16,087 nt of DNA from JBOHHM01 sp050725495 (lineage in GTDB: Bacteria; Pseudomonadota; Gammaproteobacteria; Burkholderiales; Burkholderiaceae_C), in the NCBI GenBank assembly GCA_050725495.1, contig JBOHHM010000081.1, positions 1 to 16,087 of the forward strand, read 5' to 3'. Numbering within the stretch: the stretch's first letter is position 1; each line of letters starts with the position of its first letter. Under the pieces are notes generated by a model. That model did not search any database. It saw only the letters and a list, made by a program, of their open reading frames with translations, and was not told the DNA's origin. Below are positions 8,777 through 14,865 of the stretch, piece by piece. The position numbers and the translations under genes were made by a program.

Positions 8777-8793
8777 GCTACTATATTCATAGC
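8777..8793. repeat. Dispersed palindromic repeat, copy 3 (yicC-gmk gap)
   Basis: GCTAC, seven bases, ATAGC, starting one base after the yicC TAA and filling about half of the 36-bp gap before gmk. It is the same 5-7-5 unit as the copies in ureF and at the rph 3' end. It could form a small hairpin in the yicC-gmk transcript; no U-run follows, so it is not a classical terminator. Confidence 0.6.
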
Positions 8794-8811
8794 ATACAAC
8801 GCCCAATTCAT

Positions 8812-9432
8812 ATGGACTATCCCGGAAATCTCTTCGTCGTCGCGGCCCCCAGCGGGGCGGGCAAGTCCAGCCTGGTCAAGGCCTTGATGGAGCTGGACTC
8901 GCGGGTTCAGCCCTCGGTCTCGCACACCACCCGCGCGCCGCGTGGCCAGGAAAAGCATGGCCGGGAGTACTTCTTCGTGTCGCAGCAGGAGTTCGACGCG
9001 ATGGTGCAGGCCGAGGCCTTCGTCGAATGGGCCCATGTGCATGGCCATCGCTACGGCACCTCGAAAAAAGCCATCGAGGAGCGCATTGCCCAGGGCGCCG
9101 ATGTGATCCTGGAGATCGACTTTCAGGGCGCGATCCAGATCAGGAAGGTCTTTGCCAACGCGGTGCTGATTTTCATCCTGCCGCCCAGCTGGGAAGAGCT
9201 GCGATCGCGGCTGGAGCGGCGGGGCGAAGACAAGCCTGAGGTGATCGAACTGAGACTCAGGAACGCCGCGCTGGAGATGGCGCAAGCCCGGCAATTCGAT
9301 TTCGTTATAATCAATGAGTTATTTGAACGCGCGCTATTTGACCTCAAAGCGATTGTTCACTCCCAGCGGCTCAAGTTTTCGGCGCAACGCCGCGCCCGGG
9401 CCGACACCTTCCAAGCATTGAACATTTCCTAG
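8812..9432 (+). CDS. gmk: Guanylate kinase
   Basis: A 206-aa enzyme that phosphorylates GMP to GDP with ATP, an essential step to GTP and hence to ppGpp. Walker A is APSGAGKSSL (12-21). The GMP-binding region is plain: VSHTTRAPRGQEKHGREYFFV (about 42-62), with the Arg and Tyr that contact GMP, then FVEWAHVHGHRYGTSK. DVILEIDFQGAIQIRK and the Arg-rich lid RSRLERRGEDK follow. Length is normal. No good ribosome-binding site precedes the ATG; the palindromic repeat occupies that gap, so coupling to yicC is not certain. Next gene is rpoZ, 18 bp downstream. Confidence 0.97.
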   Translation: MDYPGNLFVVAAPSGAGKSSLVKALMELDSRVQPSVSHTTRAPRGQEKHGREYFFVSQQEFDAMVQAEAFVEWAHVHGHRYGTSKKAIEERIAQGADVILEIDFQGAIQIRKVFANAVLIFILPPSWEELRSRLERRGEDKPEVIELRLRNAALEMAQARQFDFVIINELFERALFDLKAIVHSQRLKFSAQRRARADTFQALNIS

Positions 9433-9450
9433 ATATCACCGGAGAACGTC

Positions 9451-9654
9451 ATGGCCCGCATTACCGTTGAAGACTGCCTGCAAAAAATCCCCAATCGTTT
9501 CCAGCTGGTGCTGGCAGCCACTTACCGCGCCCGCATGCTGAGCCAGGGCCATGCGCCCAAGATCGAAAGCAAGAACAAGCCCGGCGTGACCGCCCTGCGC
9601 GAAATTGCAGAGGGCAAGATCGGCCTGGAAATGCTCAAGAAAGTGCCGAGCTGA
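9451..9654 (+). CDS. rpoZ: RNA polymerase omega subunit
   Basis: A 67-aa omega subunit. It opens MARITVEDCLQKIPNRFQLVLAATYRAR, the standard omega N-terminus with the helix that clasps the beta-prime C-terminus, and carries NKPGVTALREIAEGKIG in the second half. A good ribosome-binding site (GGAGAA) lies seven bases before the ATG. Omega contributes part of the ppGpp site 1 on RNA polymerase in Proteobacteria, which fits its place between gmk and rel. A strong terminator follows 20 bp after the stop. Confidence 0.97.
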   Translation: MARITVEDCLQKIPNRFQLVLAATYRARMLSQGHAPKIESKNKPGVTALREIAEGKIGLEMLKKVPS

Positions 9655-9674
9655 CCGGGCACCCGACCCCTTCG

Positions 9675-9702
9675 AAAAAGCACCGCTTTGCGGTGCTTTT
9701 TT
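9675..9702 (+). terminator. Rho-independent terminator after rpoZ
   Basis: A perfect 12-bp stem (9675-9686 with 9690-9701) around a TTT loop; the right arm ends in a run of six T. The GC core is GCACCGC/GCGGTGC. It closes the yicC-gmk-rpoZ unit and separates it from rel. The A-rich left arm means it could also act on the opposite strand. Confidence 0.92.
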
Positions 9703-9745
9703 GTTGGCCGTCACACAATTGCCACGTCCACGCTATATTTGCAAG

Positions 9746-12016
9746 GTGAATGCTGTGCTCCAACCCAAGTCGAGCGAGACGGGCAAGGCACCTTCTGGCG
9801 TGAAAGTCAGTGGGGCCAGCTTGGCTGCTGCCAACGCGGCCGCAGCCAGCTTTGCCGCGCTCACCGCCAGGCTCGATTACCTCGAACCGGCCGAGATCGA
9901 GCAGGTGCGCCAGGCCTACCGCTTTGCCGACGAAGCCCATCTGGGCCAGATCCGCAACAGCGGCGAACCCTATATCACGCACCCGATTGCGGTGGCGGCC
10001 CAATGCGCCGAATGGAAGCTCGACGCCCAGGCGCTGATGGCGGCCTTGCTGCACGACGCCATGGAAGACTGCGGCGTGACCAAGCCCGAGCTGATCGAGC
10101 GCTTTGGCGCGCCGGTGGCCGAATTGGTCGATGGGCTGACCAAGCTGGACAAGCTGCAGTTCACCACGCGCGAAGAAAACCAGGCCGAATCCTTTCGCAA
10201 GATGCTGCTGGCCATGGCCCGCGATGTGCGCGTCATCCTGATCAAGCTGGCCGACCGCTCGCACAACATGCGGACCCTGTCCGATGTGCCGCGTGCCAAG
10301 TGGGCGCGCATCTCGTCCGAAACCCTGGACATCTATGCGCCCATCGCCCATCGCCTGGGGCTGAACCAGACCTACCGCGAACTGCAGGACTTGTCGTTTC
10401 GCCATTTGCGACCCTGGCGCTACGCCGTGCTGTCCAAGGCCGTGACCAAGGCGCGCAGCCGCCAGCGTGACTTGATCCAGAAGGTGCAGCGCGACGTCGA
10501 GGCCGCTTTCGCCGCCGCCAAGATGCCAGTGCGCATCGCAGGCCGCGAGAAAACCCTTTGTTCCATCTACCGCAAGATGGACGACAAGCACCTGAGCTTT
10601 GCCCAGGTGACCGACATCTACGGCCTGCGCGTGATCGTACCCACGGTCACCGACTGCTACACCGCCCTGGGTCTGTTGCACCAGTTGTACAAGCCCGTGC
10701 CGGGCAAGTTCAAGGACCACATTGCTATTGCCAAGGTCAACGGCTACCAGTCGCTGCACACCACCCTGGTCGGGCCCTCGGGCGTGAATGTCGAGTTCCA
10801 GATGCGCACCGAAGCCATGCATCTCGTGGCCGAGTCGGGCGTGGCGGCGCACTGGCTCTACAAGGCCAGCGATCCGAACGGCGCTGGCGCCGACCGGCTG
10901 GGAACCAAGTGGCTGCAATCGCTGCTGGACATCCAGGACGAAACCCGCGATGCCGCCGAGTTCTGGGATCACGTCAAGGTCGACCTGTTTCCTGACGCCG
11001 TCTATGTGTTCACGCCCAAGAGCCAGATCCTGGCCCTGCCGCGCGGCGCCACCGTGGTGGACTTCGCCTACGCCATCCACACCAATATCGGCGACCGTAC
11101 CGTCGCCGCCAAGATCAACGGCGAGCAGGTTCCCTTGCGCACCGAGCTGAAAAACGGCGATGTGATCGAGGTCATCACGGCCCCGGTCTCCACTCCCAAC
11201 CCGGCCTGGCTGGGCTTTGTGCGCACCGGCCGGGCCCGCTCCAAAATCCGCCACCACCTCAAGACCCTGGCCCAGGCCGAGTCCCAGGAACTGGGCGGCA
11301 AACTGCTGACCCAGGCGCTGCGGGCCGAGGGCCTCGAAAAAACGCCGGACGACGATGCCATGCACCACGCCATGTGGGAAAAGCTGCTGCGCTTCACCGG
11401 CAACCGGGACCGTGCCGAGCTGCTGACCGACATCGGCCTGGGCAAGCGGGTGGCCATCATCGTTGCCAAGCGCCTGGTGGCCCTGCTGAGCGAACAAGGC
11501 GAAAAGCCCAATGCCCTGCTCATCAGCCGCGAGCGCTACACGGCGCACGAAACCGTGTCGCAAGGCGAGGTCACGCTCGACGGCAGTCAGAACGCCTCGG
11601 TCAAGTTTGCCCAGTGCTGCAGGCCGGTCCCGGGCGATGGCATCGTGGGCTACCTGGGGCGCGGCGAAGGCTTGGTGGTCCATGTCCATGACTGCGCGGT
11701 GGCCAAGCGCCTGCAGAACAAGGACAGCGAGCGCTTCATTGCCGTCGTGTGGTCCGACGAGCCGGTCCGCCCGTTTGAAACCAGCGTCGTCATCACCGTG
11801 AGCAATGGCAAAGGCGTGCTGGCGCGGGTGGCGGCGGCGCTGGCAGCGGCCGAGGCCGACATCATCCACCTGGACATGAATGACGAGGCCGCGCAGGACG
11901 CCACCGACCTGCGTTTCATCATTGCCGTGCGCGACCATGCGCATCTGGATGCCGTGATGCGCACCCTCAAACGCACACCCTCCGTGTTACGCGCCATGCG
12001 CTCCCAGCCGTCTTGA
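9746..12016 (+). CDS. spoT: Bifunctional (p)ppGpp synthetase/hydrolase, RelA/SpoT family
   Basis: About 756 aa from GTG at 9746 (a second GTG at 9755, with AAGG eight bases before it, is equally plausible). Domains in order: HD hydrolase with HDAMED at 103-108; synthetase at about 240-360 with the KFKD form of the RXKD motif at 321-324 (bifunctional type, not the EXDD of RelA) and EFQMRT with catalytic Glu350; TGS at about 417-478; a zinc-finger region with FAQCCRPVPGD (cysteines near 624-625) and a later HVHDC; and a C-terminal ACT domain. Both active sites look intact, so it should make and degrade (p)ppGpp. The open frame runs further upstream, but through the rpoZ terminator, so that part is rejected. 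It converges on greB with 9 bp between the stops. Confidence 0.95.
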   Translation: MNAVLQPKSSETGKAPSGVKVSGASLAAANAAAASFAALTARLDYLEPAEIEQVRQAYRFADEAHLGQIRNSGEPYITHPIAVAAQCAEWKLDAQALMAALLHDAMEDCGVTKPELIERFGAPVAELVDGLTKLDKLQFTTREENQAESFRKMLLAMARDVRVILIKLADRSHNMRTLSDVPRAKWARISSETLDIYAPIAHRLGLNQTYRELQDLSFRHLRPWRYAVLSKAVTKARSRQRDLIQKVQRDVEAAFAAAKMPVRIAGREKTLCSIYRKMDDKHLSFAQVTDIYGLRVIVPTVTDCYTALGLLHQLYKPVPGKFKDHIAIAKVNGYQSLHTTLVGPSGVNVEFQMRTEAMHLVAESGVAAHWLYKASDPNGAGADRLGTKWLQSLLDIQDETRDAAEFWDHVKVDLFPDAVYVFTPKSQILALPRGATVVDFAYAIHTNIGDRTVAAKINGEQVPLRTELKNGDVIEVITAPVSTPNPAWLGFVRTGRARSKIRHHLKTLAQAESQELGGKLLTQALRAEGLEKTPDDDAMHHAMWEKLLRFTGNRDRAELLTDIGLGKRVAIIVAKRLVALLSEQGEKPNALLISRERYTAHETVSQGEVTLDGSQNASVKFAQCCRPVPGDGIVGYLGRGEGLVVHVHDCAVAKRLQNKDSERFIAVVWSDEPVRPFETSVVITVSNGKGVLARVAAALAAAEADIIHLDMNDEAAQDATDLRFIIAVRDHAHLDAVMRTLKRTPSVLRAMRSQPS

Positions 12017-12025
12017 GTCCGCCTC

Positions 12026-12580
12026 TCAGGCAGCCTGCGGGTAGCTGACCTCCAGCACCTCGATGTCCTGGATGCCGGCCGGCGTGACCAGCTTGACCAC
12101 CTCGCCTTCGCGCGCTTTGAGCAGCGCTCTGGCGATCGGAGAAATCCAGCTGACCTGGCCTTGGGCGCTGTCCGCCTCGTCGATGCCCAAGATGGTCACC
12201 GTCCGCTCCTGGCCCGACGCCTCGGCGTAGGTCACGGTGGCGCCGAAGAAAATCTGGTCGCTGCCCTGGTGCACGCTCGGGTCGGTGACCTCGGCGATAT
12301 CGAGCCGCTTGGTCAGAAAGCGGATGCGCCGGTCAATCTCGCGCAGCCGCTTCTTGCCGTACAGGTAGTCCCCGTTTTCCGAGCGGTCGCCGTTGCTGGC
12401 AGCCCAGTGCACGATCTCGACCACCTTGGGCCGCTCGTTGTCGAGCAAGTCCAGCAGCTCGGCGCGCAAGCGGGCAAAGCCCTGTGGTGTGACGTAGTTC
12501 TTGCCGCCGGCAGGCAACGGCGCCGGCGCTGCGTCGTCATCGTCGTCCGTTTCGGTTTCCCTGGTAAAGGCCTTGCTCAT
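12026..12580 (-). CDS. greB: Transcription elongation factor GreB
   Basis: A 184-aa factor that enters the RNA polymerase secondary channel and stimulates cleavage of backtracked RNA. The N-terminal coiled coil spans about residues 29-100. Its tip loop NGDRSENGDY carries the acidic catalytic pair Asp65 and Glu68, and the following YGKKRLREIDRRIRFL is the GreB-type version. The C-terminal FKBP-like domain ends with EVVKLVTPAGIQDIEVLEVSY. The start is ATG at 12580 with GGAG nine to ten bases upstream; the frame stays open farther out but only through a terminator and a tRNA fragment. Unusually, about 26 residues precede the Gre fold and include a run of five Asp (12-16). Confidence 0.95.
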   Translation of the reverse strand: MSKAFTRETETDDDDDAAPAPLPAGGKNYVTPQGFARLRAELLDLLDNERPKVVEIVHWAASNGDRSENGDYLYGKKRLREIDRRIRFLTKRLDIAEVTDPSVHQGSDQIFFGATVTYAEASGQERTVTILGIDEADSAQGQVSWISPIARALLKAREGEVVKLVTPAGIQDIEVLEVSYPQAA

Positions 12581-12613
12581 GGCGCTCTCCACAACACAAG
12601 CCATGGTACACAA

Positions 12614-12657
12614 ACGAAAAAGCCCGCAACTATCGTTGCAGGCTTTTCGTTTTTTTT
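12614..12657 (-). terminator. Intrinsic terminator of the former tRNA-Arg gene
   Basis: AAAAGCC/GGCTTTT and GCAAC/GTTGC arms, with one C-A mismatch between them, close a TATC loop. Outer ACGAAAA/TTTTCGT repeats lengthen the stem. T-rich tracts flank both sides, so it may work in both directions. On the minus strand it follows directly after the CCA of the tRNA-Arg fragment and precedes greB, which is the expected place for a tRNA terminator. With the tRNA disrupted, it now shields greB from transcription coming out of the element. Confidence 0.75.
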
Positions 12658-12701
12658 GGCGCGGCTGGCAGGAATCGAACCCACGACCCCTTGGGTCGTA
12701 G
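12657..12701 (-). other. 3' fragment of tRNA-Arg(ACG): candidate attachment site
   Basis: Read on the minus strand this is the last part of a tRNA: anticodon loop CTACGAC (U33, anticodon ACG at 12697-12699), 3' anticodon strand CCAAG, variable loop, T-loop TTCGATT with flanking stem GTGGG/CCTGC, acceptor 3' strand CAGCCGC, discriminator G and CCA (12657-12659). The sequence upstream of the loop does not pair with CCAAG, and no D-arm or 5' acceptor strand GCGGCTG follows, so the 5' half is missing. Breakage exactly at the anticodon loop is typical of tyrosine-integrase att sites in tRNA genes. The element should extend to the right of this point, with an intact tRNA-Arg at its far end. Confidence 0.75.
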
Positions 12702-12977
12702 TTTCGCGTGCAAGCGTAACTAATTGATTTAAAATGGATTTCAACCACATTGACAAGTCCCCAAAGCCGCGTTTTTGACTGGTTTTGCCCCCTGAGTCCC
12801 CCAAAAGTCCCCTGCGCAATTTACCCAATTTGGTCAGACTAAAGAGGATTTTCAGAATAAATGTGAGCTACCCATGCCGTGCCGCCCGCCAGCGGCCCAC
12901 CACCGCAGAACGGCACGGACCCGTGCCGTCTCACAGCGCCGCAGCGCGCGACCCTGCCGGGCGGGACTTATACGATC
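12702..12977. other. Non-coding junction region next to the tRNA fragment
   Basis: No credible gene is present. From 12702 to 12870 the DNA is clearly more AT-rich than its surroundings. It holds three AGTCCCC direct repeats at 12756-12762, 12795-12801 and 12806-12812, a layout that could be arm-type integrase sites. At 12910-12929 lies a near-perfect palindrome (ACGGCACGG, AC, CCGTGCCGT). No integrase gene is visible next to the junction. Confidence 0.45.
12910..12929. repeat. 9-bp inverted repeat with 2-nt spacer
   Basis: ACGGCACGG, then AC, then CCGTGCCGT: both arms are perfect. A related TGCCGTGCC lies about 40 bp upstream. It ends 48 bp before the small ORF at 12978, so it could be a repressor operator or a hairpin; no T-run follows. 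Confidence 0.5.
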
Positions 12978-13142
12978 ATGTACGGGCCGAAGTGGCCGTC
13001 GGTGTTGAGTCTGCCGCAACTGTCCTGGAAGTTCTTCCCTGAGGTGCGCGCTGGCGTCCCGCCCACAGCCTGGAGGGAGAATCAGCGCCGGATGGCGGAC
13101 AAGGGCGTAGCCCTGCCGCTCGACTGGGGAAGCGACAAGTAG
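12978..13142 (+). CDS. Possible small protein, or remnant of a longer gene
   Basis: A 54-aa frame from the ATG at 12978 to TAG; it stays open upstream but without recognisable sequence. Codons are GC-rich at third positions, as in the neighbouring genes. The peptide is rich in Trp and Pro (KWPSVLSLPQLSWKFFPEVR, then DWGSDK at the end). I do not recognise a family. It converges with the metallo-hydrolase gene 30 bp away. It may be the C-terminal piece of a gene truncated during element decay. No clear ribosome-binding site is seen. Confidence 0.3.
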   Translation: MYGPKWPSVLSLPQLSWKFFPEVRAGVPPTAWRENQRRMADKGVALPLDWGSDK

Positions 13143-13172
13143 GCGAAGCCGCCGCCGTGGCGCCGCCAAATC

Positions 13173-14246
13173 TTACGTCACTCGGTACCAGGCGACGCCA
13201 TCGGCGCCGACTTCCTTCACAGCCTCATCGCGATGGAGCAGGTAGTTCAAATGGGCCACGCTCTCGCCCGTGGCCATGCCCAGCAAGTTGGGTTCGGAGC
13301 CGATGGGGCGACCAAACAGCTCACCAAATACATCCACGGCTCGCTTGGGTTCGGCCAGCGCGCGGCGCAATCGATCGAGTGCCTGGTGTTGACTGCGCGC
13401 CAGGTAGTCCAGCCGCGCGTGCAGCCCGCGGAACGGTTCGTTGTGGGAAGGTAGCACCAGCACGTCGTCAGGCACTTCCCGCCGTAGCTTGTCGAGCGAA
13501 GCCAGCCAGTCACCCATGGGATCGGCATCGGGTTCGGTCGGAAATACGGAGACGTTGGATGAAATCCGGGGCAGCACCTGGTCACCCGAGATCAGCAGCT
13601 TCAGCTCTGCGCTGTGAAAGCAGGCGTGCTCCGGCGAATGCCCATTGCCCACGACAACTCGCCATTCGTGGTCGCCGATGCGCAGCCGCTCGCCGTCGCG
13701 CAAGCGGCGGTAGCTGTCAGGCAGCGCATGCGTGAACTTGCCGAAGCCGCCGAAGCGGGCGCGGTAGTTTTCGACCGCCTCCTCGTCCCAACCCGCCCTT
13801 CGATAGAAGCTCACGCCGTCGCTGGGCGCCTCGCGACCGGTGTCGGCCACCAGCACTCGGCAGGTCAGGTATTCCAGTCGAGTCATCCACAGCCGGCAGT
13901 CGAACTTGCGTGTCAGCCAACCCGCCATGCCGACATGGTCGGGATGCATGTGCGTGACGAACAAGCGCGTCAAGCCGCCCTGTGCCAGCGCGCCGCTCCC
14001 TGCAAAGAGGCTGCGCCAGGCCGCTGCGGTTTCGCTGGTCTGCACGCCGCTGTCGAAGGCGGCCCAACCCTCACCGTCGCGCGCGGCCCACAAATTGATG
14101 TGATTCAGCGCGAACGGCAGGGGCATGCGAAGCCACAGGACGCCAGGCGCCACCTCGCGCGCCGATCCCGCCGGTGGTGCCTCGCCGCACGGATAGTCGA
14201 GAACGGGCTTGACTTCGGGGTGGTCGATGAGAGTGTCGTCGCTCAT
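13173..14246 (-). CDS. Metallo-beta-lactamase-fold hydrolase
   Basis: About 357 aa from the ATG at 14246 (MSDDTLID); the frame is open further upstream but without family-like sequence. The metal site is complete: HMHPDH at His99, His101, Asp103 and His104 (FVTHMHPDHVGMAGWL), His203 in GHSPEH, Asp222 in LISGDQVLP and His268 in LPSHNEP. The region after 270 is helical and resembles the winged-helix tail of hydrolases related to glyoxalase II and beta-lactamase-like proteins. No signal peptide is seen, so it is probably cytoplasmic. The substrate is unknown: thioesters, phosphodiesters or lactones are all possible for the fold. It lies between the tRNA-Arg fragment and the transposon debris, so it may be element cargo. 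Confidence 0.85.
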   Translation of the reverse strand: MSDDTLIDHPEVKPVLDYPCGEAPPAGSAREVAPGVLWLRMPLPFALNHINLWAARDGEGWAAFDSGVQTSETAAAWRSLFAGSGALAQGGLTRLFVTHMHPDHVGMAGWLTRKFDCRLWMTRLEYLTCRVLVADTGREAPSDGVSFYRRAGWDEEAVENYRARFGGFGKFTHALPDSYRRLRDGERLRIGDHEWRVVVGNGHSPEHACFHSAELKLLISGDQVLPRISSNVSVFPTEPDADPMGDWLASLDKLRREVPDDVLVLPSHNEPFRGLHARLDYLARSQHQALDRLRRALAEPKRAVDVFGELFGRPIGSEPNLLGMATGESVAHLNYLLHRDEAVKEVGADGVAWYRVT

Positions 14247-14469
14247 GGCATGTCCCATTCGGAGAAGGTGGCATTCATTCTGCTCGCCGAGGATAACGCA
14301 GCGAGATGTCGAACAGTCAGAATCGCCCTTCATCGAGTTGCTGCTCATGTCCACGCCCTTCGGCGGCATCACATTGGGCATCAGTCTGTCGGCCTGCATG
14401 TGCCCGGTGAGCACCCAGTGGCGCAGTCGGAAATCATCCGGCAGACCCAATCGGGCGCCATCGCCCGGA
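14247..14469. other. Region upstream of the metallo-hydrolase, no assigned gene
   Basis: The minus strand is open through this stretch in frame with the hydrolase, from a TTG at 14450, and reads plausibly coding (for example LRHWVLTGHMQADRLMPNVMPP). I recognise no domain and cannot tell an N-terminal extension from the tail of a truncated upstream gene. The IS21-type terminus at 14470 marks its right border. The hydrolase promoter should lie here, but no clear one was found. Confidence 0.35.
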
Positions 14470-14514
14470 TGGCCACTTGAAATTCCCCCACCTATGGCCG
14501 ATCAAATTCCCCCA
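14470..14514 (-). repeat. IS21-family-like terminus with two end repeats
   Basis: Two similar units in direct orientation: TGGCCACTTGAAATTCCCCCA at 14470-14490 and TGGCCGATCAAATTCCCCCA at 14495-14514. Multiple end repeats starting with TG are characteristic of IS21-family elements, and I recall the GGCCACTTGAAATTCCCC type from such elements. The unit lies just downstream of the istB remnant, as expected for the right end. The opposite end is not seen. Confidence 0.55.
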
Positions 14515-14533
14515 TGGCAGGACGGGCGGATTG

Positions 14534-14659
14534 TCACTCTGAATCGAGCTTGACGGCAAGTTTCTGGGCGGCCTCCTTGAGGCGGTAGCTGCGGCCCTCG
14601 ACCCCCCTTGGGCCGTCATCAAAAAGCGGGCCGCAATGCCAAGCTGGCCCGGTCCGCCC
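14534..14659 (-). pseudogene. istB remnant (IS21-family ATPase), C-terminal end only
   Basis: The last 22 residues before the TGA at 14534-14536 read VEGRSYRLKEAAQKLAVKLDSE. This fits the end of IstB, the AAA+ helper of IS21 transposases, which closes with a G-x-SYRL motif and a basic tail. Upstream of about 14604 the frame loses the expected LLHHS-type helix and soon meets a stop, so nearly all of istB and istA is gone. Confidence 0.5.
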
Positions 14660-14691
14660 TCAAAAGCCCTCAAAGTCCCCGCCCACTCGGC

Positions 14692-14862
14692 TCAACCGGC
14701 CTGTCTCGCCACCCACTGACGCACCCGGCGCAGCATCTTCTCGTCAGACCACTCGGCCTTGGCCACGAAGTGGTGCAGTGACCCTAAGTCCGGCAGTTGA
14801 ACCCGTGCTGCGGCTGGATTCTTCAACAGCGGCGCGGGGTTGACGCGGTTTGGCACACTCAT
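14692..14862 (-). pseudogene. IS701-like transposase fragment
   Basis: The minus-strand peptide contains SLHHFVAKAEWSDEKMLRRV, ending RQWVARQAG and stop. This resembles the early region of IS701-family transposases, where a SLHHFV-x-WSD block precedes the catalytic domain; the 26 residues before it are less certain. Everything after about residue 50 is lost. It lies between the istB remnant and the IS1380-like gene, so it was probably truncated by one of those insertions. Confidence 0.5.
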
Positions 14863-14865
14863 CCC

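Noticed and set aside
9306..9311. Perfect TATAAT inside gmk as an rpoZ promoter
   Set aside because: No acceptable -35 at 16-18 bp and no extended -10; the bases also encode ordinary Gmk residues.
9605..9745. N-terminal extension of rel by 47 codons
   Set aside because: It would translate the rpoZ 3' end and the terminator hairpin in another frame; the peptide has no RelA/SpoT similarity.
9635..11944. Long minus-strand open frame (769 codons) opposite rel
   Set aside because: It is antisense to a clear RelA/SpoT gene; high GC keeps the opposite frame open, and its product has no recognisable domains.
12581..12748. N-terminal extension of GreB by 56 codons
   Set aside because: It covers a terminator and the tRNA-Arg fragment; the ATG at 12580 has a good ribosome-binding site and the expected start.
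14796..14827. GTTGAA/TTCAAC inverted repeat as an IS terminal repeat
   Set aside because: Too short, and both arms lie on the same side of the transposase; IS ends need a partner beyond the window.
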